DNA from: Planctomycetota bacterium
GTDB taxonomy: Bacteria > Planctomycetota > B15-G4
Assembly (NCBI GenBank): GCA_020638905.1
Contig: JACKHP010000001.1
Location: forward strand, 248,001-312,000
Direction: 5' to 3'
DNA: 64,000 bases
Below are positions 8,757 through 16,911 of this stretch, one piece after another (within the stretch, counting starts at the first letter, position 1; each line of letters starts with the position of its first letter). A program made the translations under genes and the position numbers. The notes under the pieces are model-generated. The model searched no databases, was not told the DNA's origin, and saw only the letters and a list, made by a program, of their open reading frames with translations.

Positions 8757-9910
8757 GTCCCGTCCTCCGGAGGGGCGACGACGGACGCGCGCGCCGCCAG
8801 GGCGCGCCGCTCGGCGTCGGCGAGGGTGTCGGCGGCCACCGTGAGGTGGCCCATCTTGCGGCCGGGACGGGCCTCGTCCTTGCCGTACAGGTGCAGGCGC
8901 ACGCCGGGGTCCGCCAGGGCGCGCGCCCAGTCGGGCGCGCCCGGCGTCCACAGGTCGCCGAGCAGGTTGGCCGTGGCCGCGGCGGGCACCGTGCGCGCCG
9001 TCGAGCCCAGCGGCAGGCCGCACAGCGCGCGCACCTGCTGCTCGAACTGGCTCGTCACGTGGGCGTCGAGCGTGACGTGTCCCGAGTTGTGGGGACGGGG
9101 AGCGAGCTCGTTCACGAGCAGCGTGCCGTCGGCCAGCAGGAACAGCTCGACGCACAGCACGCCGACCACGTCGAAGGTCTCGAGCACGTCCCGTGCGAGC
9201 GACAGCGCGTCGGCGCGCACGCGTGCCTCGACCGGCGCGGGACACAGGCTGATGTCGAGCACGTGGTCGCGGTGCCGGTTCAGCACCGGTTCGTAGAGCG
9301 CGATCTCGCCGTCGGCGCCGCGCGTCCCGACGACCGAGAGCTCGGCCGCGAAGGAGACGAGGCGTTCGAGCACCGCGGGCGCCTCGCCGAGTGCACGCCA
9401 GGCGTCGGCGAGCGCGTCGAGCGACGCGACGCGTCGTTGTCCCTTGCCGTCGTAGCCCCAGGCGCTCGTCTTGAGCACCGCGGGGAGGCCCGTGCGCGCG
9501 GCGGCGGGGGAGAGGTCGTCGGCCGAGACGATCTCGGCGAACGCCGTCGTCGGCAGGCCGTGCGCCGCGAGCGCGCGCTTCTCGCGCGCGCGGTCCTGGG
9601 TGGTGTGCAGCAGGCTGCCCGCGGGACGCACCGGAGCGTGCCGCGCGGCGGCCTCGGCCGTCGCGGCCGGGACGTTCTCGAACTCGAAGGTCACCGCCGC
9701 GACCTCGCGCGCGAAGCGCCCGACCGCGTCGAGATCGTCGTACGACGCGCGGATCTCGCGGTACGCGATCTGTCCCGCGGGGGTGTCGTCGTCGGGCGCG
9801 AAGACGGTCACGCGGTAGCCCATGCGCCGCGCGGCGAGGGTGAACATGCGCCCGAGCTGGCCGCCGCCGAGCACGCCCAGCACCGCCCCGGGCAGGATCG
9901 GCGCGATCAC
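8741..9910 (-). CDS. purK: N5-carboxyaminoimidazole ribonucleotide synthase PurK
   Basis: The 389-residue ATP-grasp enzyme converts AIR, ATP and bicarbonate to N5-CAIR in purine synthesis. The N-terminal Rossmann-like motif VLGVLGGGQLGRMF, the ATP-grasp lysine segment VLKTSAWGYDGKGQ and the carboxylate-metal segment LLVNELAPRPHNSGHVT are all present, and the length is typical. It starts at GTG 9910, overlapping the purE stop as GTGA, and its own end overlaps the SD and TTG start of sbtA. The protein directly consumes bicarbonate, which makes the downstream transporter meaningful. Confidence 0.95.
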   Translation of the reverse strand: MIAPILPGAVLGVLGGGQLGRMFTLAARRMGYRVTVFAPDDDTPAGQIAYREIRASYDDLDAVGRFAREVAAVTFEFENVPAATAEAAARHAPVRPAGSLLHTTQDRAREKRALAAHGLPTTAFAEIVSADDLSPAAARTGLPAVLKTSAWGYDGKGQRRVASLDALADAWRALGEAPAVLERLVSFAAELSVVGTRGADGEIALYEPVLNRHRDHVLDISLCPAPVEARVRADALSLARDVLETFDVVGVLCVELFLLADGTLLVNELAPRPHNSGHVTLDAHVTSQFEQQVRALCGLPLGSTARTVPAAATANLLGDLWTPGAPDWARALADPGVRLHLYGKDEARPGRKMGHLTVAADTLADAERRALAARASVVAPPEDGTWTSA

Positions 9911-10404
9911 GAGAGCGTCGCCTCGCGCGAGGCGCGTTCCTGCGCGGCGCGGAAGGCCTCGAGCCGCGCGCGCAGCGACTCGTCGTGCGCCGCGAGCATG
10001 CGCGCGGCGAACAGCGCGGCGTTGCGCGCGCCCGACTCTCCGATGGCGAAGGTCGCCACCGGCACGCCGCCCGGCATCTGCACGATCGAGAGCAGCGAGT
10101 CGACCCCGCGCAGGACGCGGCTCTCGACCGGCACGCCGAGAACCGGCAGGGCCGTCCAGGCGGCGAGCATGCCGGGCAGGTGAGCGGCCCCGCCGGCGCC
10201 GGCGATCACGGCGCGCAGCCCTCGGCCCTCGGCGCCGCGGGCGTAGTCGCGCATGACGTCCGGCGTGCGGTGGGCCGAGACGACCTGCGCCTCGTGGGGG
10301 ACTTCCAGAAGGGCCAGGGTCTCGGCCGCGTGCCGCAGGGTCGGCCAGTCGGACGTGCTGCCCATCACGATGCCGACCAGCGGCTGGGGGGGCTCTGAAG
10401 GCAT
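9907..10404 (-). CDS. purE: N5-CAIR mutase PurE
   Basis: The 165-residue enzyme moves the carboxylate of N5-CAIR to give CAIR. The characteristic VGIVMGSTSDWPTLRHAA opening, VVSAHRTPD and the Gly-rich AVIAGAGGAAHLPGM segment (catalytic His in AHLPGM) identify class I PurE. I start at ATG 10404, with GGAG 3-7 bases upstream; a longer in-frame version only adds an unconserved leader reaching into the regulatory region. It heads the four-gene operon and is divergent from a winged-helix regulator. Confidence 0.95.
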   Translation of the reverse strand: MPSEPPQPLVGIVMGSTSDWPTLRHAAETLALLEVPHEAQVVSAHRTPDVMRDYARGAEGRGLRAVIAGAGGAAHLPGMLAAWTALPVLGVPVESRVLRGVDSLLSIVQMPGGVPVATFAIGESGARNAALFAARMLAAHDESLRARLEAFRAAQERASREATLS

Positions 10405-10497
10405 GGCTCTCCGCTCGGGATTCCGCGCCGGCTCTTCCGGTTCGGTATGATTCACGAAGTTCAAGGCGCGAACGTTAATACACGAACTGCACTTCGC
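10405..10497. promoter_or_regulatory. Divergent promoter/operator region of purE and a winged-helix gene
   Basis: This is a locally AT-rich stretch (TTAATA at 10475-10480). It contains a dyad, CGAAGTTC at 10455-10462 and GAACTGCACTTCG at 10484-10496, plus a repeated CGAAC at 10469 and 10483. The arrangement fits an operator for the adjacent regulator or promoters for both directions; binding is inferred. Confidence 0.5.
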
Positions 10498-10818
10498 ATG
10501 TCAACCCCGGCACGCCCATCCCCCGATCCCGCCTCGTCCATCCAGGGCTGGACGTTCTTGTCGAACCACGCCCACGTGCTCATCTGCCTCGCCAGGGAGC
10601 CCGATCTCGTGCTGCGCGAGGTCGCCGCGCGCGTCGGCATCACCGAGCGCGCCGTGCAGAAGATCGTGGTCGACCTCGAGCACGAGGGCCTGCTCACGCG
10701 CTCGCGCGACGGACGCCGCAACCGCTACGTGCTGCACCTCGACCGCCCGTTGCGGCATCCGCTCGAGGCGCACCGCAGCGTGCGCGAGCTGATCGAACTC
10801 GTGACGCGCGGCGGGTGA
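10498..10818 (+). CDS. MarR/ArsR-like winged-helix transcriptional regulator
   Basis: The 106-residue protein has one winged helix-turn-helix: helix WTFLSNHAHVLICLAREP, recognition region REVAARVGITERAVQKIVVD, and a wing around LTRSRDGRRNRYVLHL. It is a small standalone DNA-binding protein; the effector is unknown. The start at 10498 lies directly behind the dyad with no obvious SD. An ATG at 10447 in the same frame would translate through the dyad and is less likely. Its divergent position suggests control of itself or of purEK-sbtAB. Confidence 0.75.
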   Translation: MSTPARPSPDPASSIQGWTFLSNHAHVLICLAREPDLVLREVAARVGITERAVQKIVVDLEHEGLLTRSRDGRRNRYVLHLDRPLRHPLEAHRSVRELIELVTRGG

Positions 10819-10840
10819 ACGCGCGGTAACCTCGCGTCCC

Positions 10841-11698
10841 ATGCGCGACCTCGACTTCGGCAGGGCGGCGGACGACTACGTCCGGCATCGCGCGGGCTAC
10901 CCCGCGTCGCTCTTCGAGTCCCTCGTCGCGTGCGGCCTCGGACGCGCCGGCCAGCGCGTCGTCGACCTCGGCACCGGCACCGGACGCCTGGCGGCCGGCC
11001 TCGCGTGGCGCGGCGCGCACGTCGTCGGCGTCGACGTGTCCCCCGGCATGCTCGCCGCGGCCGAGCGCGAGTGCTCGGTCGTGACGACCCCCGACGCGGA
11101 GCGCGGCACGCTGCGCTTCGTGCTCGCGCCGGCCGAGGCGACCACGCTCCCGTCGCACGCGTTCGACGCGCTGACCGCCGCGCAGTGCTGGCACTGGTTC
11201 ACGCGCGACGCCGCGGCGCGCGAGGCACGGCGGCTGCTCGTCCCCGGGGGACGCATCGCGCTCGCGCACTTCGACTGGCTGCCGCTGCCGGGCAACGTCG
11301 TGGAGGCCACCGAGGCGCTCGTGCTCGCGCACAACCCCGCCTGGACGATGGCCGGCGGCACCGGCGTGTACCCGCGCTGGTTCGCCGACCTCGCCGGCGC
11401 CGGCTTCGTCGGCCTCGAGTCGCGCACCTGGGACGTCGCGGTGCCGTACGACCACGCGTCCTGGCGCGGCCGCATCCGCGCCAGCGCGGGCGTGGGCGGG
11501 ACGCTGGCGCCCGAGGCCGTGGCGCGCTTCGACGCCGAGCTCGCCGCGCTGCTCGCACGCGACTTCCCGCGCGAGCCGCTCGACGTCCCGCACCGGGTCT
11601 TCGTGCTCACGGGACGGGCGCCGGGCGCCGAGGCCGACGCTCCGCCCGGCGGCGGGGTGTGCGACGATGCGGGACCTCGACCGGAGGACGTCCCGTGA
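10841..11698 (+). CDS. Class I SAM-dependent methyltransferase
   Basis: The 285-residue protein has the SAM-binding motif I VVDLGTGTGRLAAGLA near residues 41-54, an acidic end of strand 2 (VVGVDVSPGM), and a motif around FDALTAAQCWHWF typical of Methyltransf_11/UbiE-like proteins that often carry small-molecule substrates. The C-terminal 60 residues are variable. The substrate cannot be told. Its TGA overlaps the GTG of the next gene, whose ribosome binding site GGAGGA lies inside this gene's end. Confidence 0.85.
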   Translation: MRDLDFGRAADDYVRHRAGYPASLFESLVACGLGRAGQRVVDLGTGTGRLAAGLAWRGAHVVGVDVSPGMLAAAERECSVVTTPDAERGTLRFVLAPAEATTLPSHAFDALTAAQCWHWFTRDAAAREARRLLVPGGRIALAHFDWLPLPGNVVEATEALVLAHNPAWTMAGGTGVYPRWFADLAGAGFVGLESRTWDVAVPYDHASWRGRIRASAGVGGTLAPEAVARFDAELAALLARDFPREPLDVPHRVFVLTGRAPGAEADAPPGGGVCDDAGPRPEDVP

Positions 11699-12477
11699 CG
11701 CGCATGCCCGCGCTCTTCCTCGGCCACGGCAACCCGCTGAACGCCCTCGAGCGCAACCCGTGGACCTCCGCCTGGGCCGCGCTCGGCCGCGCGTTGCCGC
11801 GCCCGCGCGCCGTGCTGTGCATCTCGGCGCACTGGTTCACCCGCGGACTGCGCGTCACCGCGGCCGAGTTCCCGCGCACGATCCACGACTTCGGCGGCTT
11901 CCCCGAGGAGCTCTTCGCGGTGCGCTATCCGGTGCCGGGCTCGCCCGAGCTGGCCGAGCGCGTGGTCGAGCTGCTCGCGCCCGACGAGGTCGAGCTCGAC
12001 GAGGGCTGGGGACTCGACCACGGCGCGTGGTCGCTGCTGCTGCACCTGTTCCCCGAGGCCGACGTGCCGGTGGTGCAGCTCTCGCTCGACGGCTCGCGCG
12101 ACGCGTCCGAGCACCACGAACTGGGACGCGCGCTCGCGCCGCTGCGCGACGAGGGCGTGCTCGTGCTCGGCAGCGGCAACGTGGTCCACGACCTGTACGA
12201 CTACTCGTGGGCGCGCGACCCGGTGCCGGCTCCCGACTGGGCGCGGCGCTTCGAGGGACGGCTGCGCGAGCAGTTGCTCGCCGGCGACCACGCGGGCGTG
12301 GTCGCGCTGCCCGACAGCGGACGCGACGCGGCCAGCGCCGTCCCCTCGCCGGAGCACTTCCTGCCGCTGGCGTGCGTGCTGGGCACGCGCGGCGAGGGCG
12401 AGCCGGTCGACTTCCCCGTCGACGGCTACGACGGCGGGACGGTCTCGATGCTCGGCGTGCGGATCTCGGCTCCGTGA
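11695..12477 (+). CDS. 4,5-DOPA dioxygenase extradiol-like (YgiD/LigB family)
   Basis: The 260-residue protein belongs to the class III extradiol dioxygenase family: ALFLGHGNPLNAL (first metal His), ISAHWFTRG, the GGFPEELF region, GLDHGAWSLLLHLFP (second conserved His) and GSGNVVHDLYDY. These proteins are non-haem iron or zinc enzymes that cleave catechol-type rings; the physiological substrate of the YgiD branch is uncertain. The GTG start at 11695 has GGAGGA about 7 bases upstream and overlaps the preceding stop; an ATG three codons in is the alternative. Confidence 0.88.
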   Translation: MTRMPALFLGHGNPLNALERNPWTSAWAALGRALPRPRAVLCISAHWFTRGLRVTAAEFPRTIHDFGGFPEELFAVRYPVPGSPELAERVVELLAPDEVELDEGWGLDHGAWSLLLHLFPEADVPVVQLSLDGSRDASEHHELGRALAPLRDEGVLVLGSGNVVHDLYDYSWARDPVPAPDWARRFEGRLREQLLAGDHAGVVALPDSGRDAASAVPSPEHFLPLACVLGTRGEGEPVDFPVDGYDGGTVSMLGVRISAP

Positions 12478-13736
12478 GCGAGCCGTCCGCGTCGCCCGAG
12501 GCGACGTCCGACGCGGCGCCGTCGGCGACCCGCCTGTCGCGCAGCGTCTGGGCGCTGGGACTCGTCTCGCTCTTCCAGGACGTCTCGTCCGAGCTCGTGC
12601 ACTGCCTGCTGCCGCTCTTCATGGTCGACGTGCTGGGCGTCGGCGCCCTCGCGGTGGGACTGCTCGAAGGCGTCGCGCTGGCCATCCCCAACCTGGTCAA
12701 GATCGTCTCGGGCGCGATGAGCGACCGCAGCGGACGGCGCAAGCCGCTGCTCGTCGCCGGCTACGGGCTCTCGGCGCTCACCAAGCCGCTCTTCCCGCTG
12801 GCCCAGGGACTCACCGCCGTCGCGACGGCGCGCTTCCTCGACCGCGTGGGCAAGGGCGTGCGCGGCGCGCCGCGCGACGCGCTCGTGGCCGACGTGACGC
12901 CGACGCACCTGCGCGGACGCGCGTACGGCCTGCGCCAGGCGCTCGACTCGACCGGCGCGGTGATCGGTCCCCTGGGCGCGCTGCTGCTCATGTCGGTCTT
13001 CGACGACGACGTGCGCCACGTGCTCTGGTTCGGGACGGCGCCGGCGGCGCTCGCGATGCTCACGCTCGTGTTCGGCGTGCGCGAGCCGGCGCGCGCGCGC
13101 GCGTCGGGCGCGGGCGTCGCGGCGAGCGTGTCGGCGAAGCGTCCGTTGCTGGCGTGGCGCGACGTGGTCGCGTTGCCGCCGCGAGCCAAGCGCATCGTCG
13201 CGCTCGGCGCGGTCTTCACCCTGGCGCGCTTCAGCGAGGCGTTCCTCGTGCTGCGCGCCGACGACACGGGACTCGCCGCGGGTCTCGTCCCGCTCGTGTT
13301 CCTGGTCATGAACGCCGTCGACGGCGCGCTCTCGTATCCGTTCGGCGCGCTGGCCGACCGCGTGGCTCCGCGCGGCCTGCTGATCTTCGGACTGCTCGCG
13401 CTGATCGCCGCCGACGTCCTGCTCGCGCTCGCCACGGGACCGGTCGCCACGCTCGTCGGCGTGGGACTCTGGGGCCTGCATCTCGCCGCGACCCAGGGAC
13501 TGTTCGGCAAGCTCGTGTCCGAGAGCATCGACCCGGCCCGGCGCGGCACGGCCTTCGGCGTCTTCGGCCTCGTGACCGGCCTCGCGCTGCTCGTCGCGTC
13601 CAGCCTCGCCGGCCTGCTGTGGACGGAGTGGGGCCCGTCGGCCACGTTCACCGCCGGCGCGGTCTTCGCGGGCCTCGCCGCGTTGGGCCTGGCTGTCGCG
13701 TCCCCCGCGCGGGGCGAGCCGGCGCCCGCGGACTGA
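12474..13736 (+). CDS. MFS transporter
   Basis: The 420-residue, 12-helix major facilitator has the loop 2-3 signature GAMSDRSGRRKPLLVAGY near residues 80-98 and a second-half equivalent GALADRVAPRG. The DRVGKGVRGAPRDALVAD stretch is typical of a planctomycete/proteobacterial MFS branch of unknown substrate. The GTG start overlaps the preceding stop (GTGA). It is the third gene of a tightly overlapped set, suggesting export of, or protection from, the compound handled by the methyltransferase and dioxygenase. A hairpin follows the stop. Confidence 0.88.
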   Translation: MSEPSASPEATSDAAPSATRLSRSVWALGLVSLFQDVSSELVHCLLPLFMVDVLGVGALAVGLLEGVALAIPNLVKIVSGAMSDRSGRRKPLLVAGYGLSALTKPLFPLAQGLTAVATARFLDRVGKGVRGAPRDALVADVTPTHLRGRAYGLRQALDSTGAVIGPLGALLLMSVFDDDVRHVLWFGTAPAALAMLTLVFGVREPARARASGAGVAASVSAKRPLLAWRDVVALPPRAKRIVALGAVFTLARFSEAFLVLRADDTGLAAGLVPLVFLVMNAVDGALSYPFGALADRVAPRGLLIFGLLALIAADVLLALATGPVATLVGVGLWGLHLAATQGLFGKLVSESIDPARRGTAFGVFGLVTGLALLVASSLAGLLWTEWGPSATFTAGAVFAGLAALGLAVASPARGEPAPAD

Positions 13737-13746
13737 GACCCGCGCG

Positions 13747-13785
13747 CGACCCGCCGCGGCGCGACTCCAGCCGTGGGGCGGGTCG
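13747..13785 (+). terminator. Hairpin terminator after the MFS gene
   Basis: CGACCCGCC (13747-13755) pairs with GGCGGGTCG (13777-13785), with an inner CGGC/GCCG pairing. It starts 11 bases after the MFS stop. Confidence 0.6.
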
Positions 13786-13849
13786 GCCGATGAGGGAGGC
13801 GGCCCGCGGTTCGTCCGCCGCGCGACCCGACCCCTCACGGGAGCCCGCG

Positions 13850-14077
13850 ATGCTCGACATGTTCGACTTCGGCGACAGCGCGTCGCTCGCCTGGGGACTC
13901 GTCCTGGGCGCGATCGGCACCGGCTACTTCATGTACGGCAAGCGCATGCAGAAGGTGCTGCCGATGGGCTGCGGCGTGGTGCTCGTGGCGCTGCCCTACT
14001 TCGTCACCGGCACGCTCGTGCTGGCGGTGGTGGGCGGCCTCGTGTGCGCGCTGCCGTACCTGTCGCGCTTCGTGTAG
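13850..14077 (+). CDS. Small two-helix membrane protein
   Basis: The 75-residue protein has two hydrophobic helices (LAWGLVLGAIGTGYFMYG and VVLVALPYFVTGTLVLAVVG) joined by the basic KRMQK. Similar short conserved proteins are widespread in Gram-negative bacteria without a proven role, and some carry an 'amino acid transport' label I would not rely on. It has its own leader after the MFS terminator and is convergent with the AraC-type regulator. Confidence 0.72.
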   Translation: MLDMFDFGDSASLAWGLVLGAIGTGYFMYGKRMQKVLPMGCGVVLVALPYFVTGTLVLAVVGGLVCALPYLSRFV

Positions 14078-14111
14078 GCACGGCGGCGCGTCGCGCGCGA
14101 CGTGTGACGTC

Positions 14112-15008
14112 CTAGCCGTCGCGGCGCACCGGCATCTGCGCGTCGAGCTCGAACGACTCGAACCCGTGGGCGAACGGACGTCCGACGAAGGCCTCGAAGG
14201 CCGGCTGGTCGTCGGGGACGTAGCCGCTCGTCGGCAGCCACGTACCGTAGTACCAGACGAACGCGCGCATCTCGAGTTCGATGTCGCCGCGCACCTCGAT
14301 CTGCGCCACGCGCATCGGCGGGTAGCGGAACACGCCGATCTCGCCGTCCGGTTGCATGTCCGGGTCGGCGATCTCGACGGCGATGTCGTAGCGGCAGTTC
14401 TCCATCTCGACGACGTCGGGGTGGTCCCACATGGACCCGAGCCACTGACCGTCGGCGAGGCCGCGTCGCTCGGCCCACGCGATCAGCCGCTCGGCGGCGT
14501 CGACGACGCCGGTCCCCCGGTACGGGTCGAGCACGCGGATGTACGCCACGCTGCGCGCGGGGAGGTCGCGCAGTTCGACCTCGAAGCCGTCCGGGTTCTC
14601 GCCGGCGGGCAGGCGTCGCAGGTGCACGCCGTCGTCGGCCGAGCGCACCGTGGCCTCGATGCCTTCGAGGTTCTTCCTGCGCCAGGCCGCGAGGTCGAAG
14701 CGGCTCGGCGGGACGTCGTAGCGCTGCTTGAAGCTGCGCGAGAAGTCGGAGGACGACGCGAAGCCGCAGGCCAGGGCGATCTCGGTCAGCGAGCGCCTCG
14801 GCGCGTGCGCCATGAGCGAGAGCGCGCGCTCGAGCCGCAGCCGCTTCACGAACTGTCCGAGCGTCTCGCCCATGAGCGCCTGGAAGATGCGATGGAAGTG
14901 GAACGGCGAGAAGCCCGCCGCGCGGCTCAGGTCTTCGAGCCGCAGGGGCCGGTCGAGGCTCGTCACGATGACGTCGATGGCGCGATTCACCCGGTCGACG
15001 TAGCGCAC
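14112..15008 (-). CDS. AraC-type regulator with GyrI-like effector domain
   Basis: The 298-residue protein has an N-terminal pair of AraC helix-turn-helix motifs (LRLEDLSRAAGFSPFHFHRI and LTEIALACGFASSSDFSRSF, residues about 15-105) followed by a GyrI/Bacterial_AraC_bind domain (EVELRDLPARSVAYIRV onwards), which usually senses hydrophobic small molecules in the SoxS/Rob/BmrR manner. I use GTG 15008, giving MRYVDRVNRAIDVIV, which fits the family's usual N-terminus; further in-frame codons upstream run into the promoter of the divergent VOC gene. Confidence 0.85.
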   Translation of the reverse strand: MRYVDRVNRAIDVIVTSLDRPLRLEDLSRAAGFSPFHFHRIFQALMGETLGQFVKRLRLERALSLMAHAPRRSLTEIALACGFASSSDFSRSFKQRYDVPPSRFDLAAWRRKNLEGIEATVRSADDGVHLRRLPAGENPDGFEVELRDLPARSVAYIRVLDPYRGTGVVDAAERLIAWAERRGLADGQWLGSMWDHPDVVEMENCRYDIAVEIADPDMQPDGEIGVFRYPPMRVAQIEVRGDIELEMRAFVWYYGTWLPTSGYVPDDQPAFEAFVGRPFAHGFESFELDAQMPVRRDG

Positions 15009-15142
15009 CGCGGGGGACGCGTCGTTCCTCTGCGAGCTTCGCAAGATCTGGCAAGCGCTCCGGGTCCGGGCCGGGGATTCTATCAGCCGGTCGCACGCCT
15101 CCGCCGGGCGTCGCCCGTCACGCCCCCTCCCGGGACACCCGC

Positions 15143-15649
15143 ATGCAGCCCCTCGCAACGATCGCCCTCGCCGTCGTCCTCGTCGCCGGAGTCACGCTGG
15201 CGGCGGCTCCGTCCGGCCCCGCGGCCCCGTCCGCCGCAGCCTCCCCCTTCGAAGGTGACACCATGCAACTCGGCAACTTCTCGGTCAGCCTCACCGTCGC
15301 GGACATCGCCGCGTCGCGCGCCTTCTACGAGAAGCTCGGCTTCACCGTCACCGGCGGCGAGCAGGCGCAGAACTGGCTCGTGATGCAGAACGGCACGACG
15401 ACGATCGGACTCTTCCACGGCATGTTCGAAGGCAACCTGCTCACCTTCAACCCGGGCTGGGACAGCAAGAAGAAGACGCTCGACGACTTCGAGGACGTGC
15501 GCGAGATCCAGGCCGCGCTCGAGGCACACGGACTCACGCTGTCGACCAGGGCCGATCCCGAGAGCCGCGGACCGGCCTTCCTGACGCTCTCCGATCCCGA
15601 CGGCAACAAGATCCTGATCGACCAGCACGTCCCGCGCCCCGAGCGCTGA
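15143..15649 (+). CDS. Exported VOC (glyoxalase-fold) protein
   Basis: The 168-residue product has a hydrophobic signal-like N-terminus (LATIALAVVLVAGVTLAAAP) followed by a single VOC domain: SVSLTVADIAASRAFYEKLG, GLFHGMFEGNLLTFNPG and a C-terminal FLTLSDPDGNKILIDQ with the metal-binding Glu position replaced by Asp. An internal ATG at 15263 with GAAGGTG upstream could give a cytosolic form beginning MQLGNFSV. The function is not predictable; it sits divergent from an AraC-GyrI regulator. Confidence 0.8.
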   Translation: MQPLATIALAVVLVAGVTLAAAPSGPAAPSAAASPFEGDTMQLGNFSVSLTVADIAASRAFYEKLGFTVTGGEQAQNWLVMQNGTTTIGLFHGMFEGNLLTFNPGWDSKKKTLDDFEDVREIQAALEAHGLTLSTRADPESRGPAFLTLSDPDGNKILIDQHVPRPER

Positions 15650-15652
15650 AGG

Positions 15653-15689
15653 CGCGCCGCGGGCCACGCGCCGCGGACCCGCGGCCGCG
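15653..15689 (+). terminator. Hairpin after the VOC gene
   Basis: CGCGCCGCGGG (15653-15663) faces CCCGCGGCCGCG (15678-15689), with one bulge. It begins four bases after the stop and lies before a convergent gene. Confidence 0.5.
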
Positions 15690-15743
15690 TGTCGAGCGAG
15701 AGGATGAGGCAGGCCGTCCCGGTCCGCCGCGCCCGAAGATCCG

Positions 15744-16754
15744 TCAGGCCTCGGCGCAACCGTCGGAGCCGACGAGTCGGCCCGAGCTCCAGAAGGCCTC
15801 GAACTCGCGGCCGAAGGTGTCGTAGAGCCGCGTGCCGGCGCGGGCGGTCACCAGCGGACCGTCGCCGAGCTCGTGGTTGAGGCTGCGCAGGTGCAGCATC
15901 GCCAGGCACGTGTCGTCGTTGCGCGTGAGGCGCACGGTCGGGGCGCCGTGGGCCAGCGTGCGCAGCTCGATGCCGGGATGACGCGCCGCGAGGTCCTGGA
16001 AGAAGGGCAGCATGAGCCGCACCGAGCTGCGGATCTGGTCGGGCGCGGCCTGCAGCTTGGTGCGGTCGGCGACCAGGTCGAGGATCGGGTTGTCCGGCGC
16101 GAGCACGAGGATGCGCACCTTGCACCCGGCGGCGGCGCGCTCGGCCACGTCGTCCTCGAAGTCGGGCACCCGGCGCCAGGCCTCGAGGCTCACGCCCATC
16201 AGGTCGAGCGTGCCGCGCGCCGCGCGCACGAGCCTGGCCCACGCCTCGGGCGATCCGTACTCGCTCACGCGCTCGAACGTGCGCACGTGTCCGCCGGGGC
16301 CCACGCCGTACTCGGCGAGCAGGTCGTCGGACGGTGCGAAGCCCGTCGACTGCAGGTGCGCGACCGCGGCCGAGAGCCGCGCCACCTCGGCGTCGAGGTC
16401 GGGCGCGTGCAGGTCGTACGGGATGGCGCGCCAGTCGTGGACGTCGAACGGCGGCTTCTCGCCGCGCTCGATGAGCGAGATGACCGGCTTGCGCGCCGCC
16501 TGCGCCATCGCCAGCTCGTACATCACGTTGGGATTGTGTCCGCTGAGCACGGCCACGCAGAAGTCGGCCGAGAACATGGCGGAGAAGAGCTGCTTCGTGA
16601 TGCGTCCCGGGTCGCGCATGTCGGCGGCGCGCACGACGTCCACGTCGCAGGCCTGCATGGCCGGCCGGACGAGCGTCTCGAACAGGCGCTCGGCGAGGCG
16701 GTGCGCCCGGCTGTCGAGCTCTCCCATCGGACTGATCAGGAAGCAGGACGTCAT
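15744..16754 (-). CDS. NDT/DRHyd-like domain protein with DUF5919-like C-terminus
   Basis: The 336-residue soluble protein has two domains. Residues 1-115 look like the nucleoside 2-deoxyribosyltransferase/DRHyd fold used in conflict systems: CFLISPMGELDSRAHRLAER, DPGRITKQLFSAMFSADF, then SGHNPNVMYELAMAQAARKP with the catalytic-type Glu, and PPFDVHDWRAIPYD. After a linker, residues 150-330 resemble a PLD-fold-derived DUF5919-type domain (GVSLEAW, CKVRILVLAPDNPIL, YDTFGREFEAFW) without complete HKD motifs. Such N-terminal domains can hydrolyse or transfer nucleotide glycosidic bonds. It stands alone, with GAGGG upstream of its ATG. A defence or stress-effector role is inference. Confidence 0.65.
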   Translation of the reverse strand: MTSCFLISPMGELDSRAHRLAERLFETLVRPAMQACDVDVVRAADMRDPGRITKQLFSAMFSADFCVAVLSGHNPNVMYELAMAQAARKPVISLIERGEKPPFDVHDWRAIPYDLHAPDLDAEVARLSAAVAHLQSTGFAPSDDLLAEYGVGPGGHVRTFERVSEYGSPEAWARLVRAARGTLDLMGVSLEAWRRVPDFEDDVAERAAAGCKVRILVLAPDNPILDLVADRTKLQAAPDQIRSSVRLMLPFFQDLAARHPGIELRTLAHGAPTVRLTRNDDTCLAMLHLRSLNHELGDGPLVTARAGTRLYDTFGREFEAFWSSGRLVGSDGCAEA

Positions 16755-16911
16755 CGGCTGACCCTCGCGTGGTTCGGCGCGGGGGACGGGACGTCGATCA
16801 CGACCGCGCGCGTCGCGACATCCTCCCGAAGCCCCCCGGTCGGGCCAGCGTAGGGCAGGTCGGCGGCTTCGACAACCCGGGCGGAGCGAGTCGACGGCGC
16901 ACGAGGCCCGC

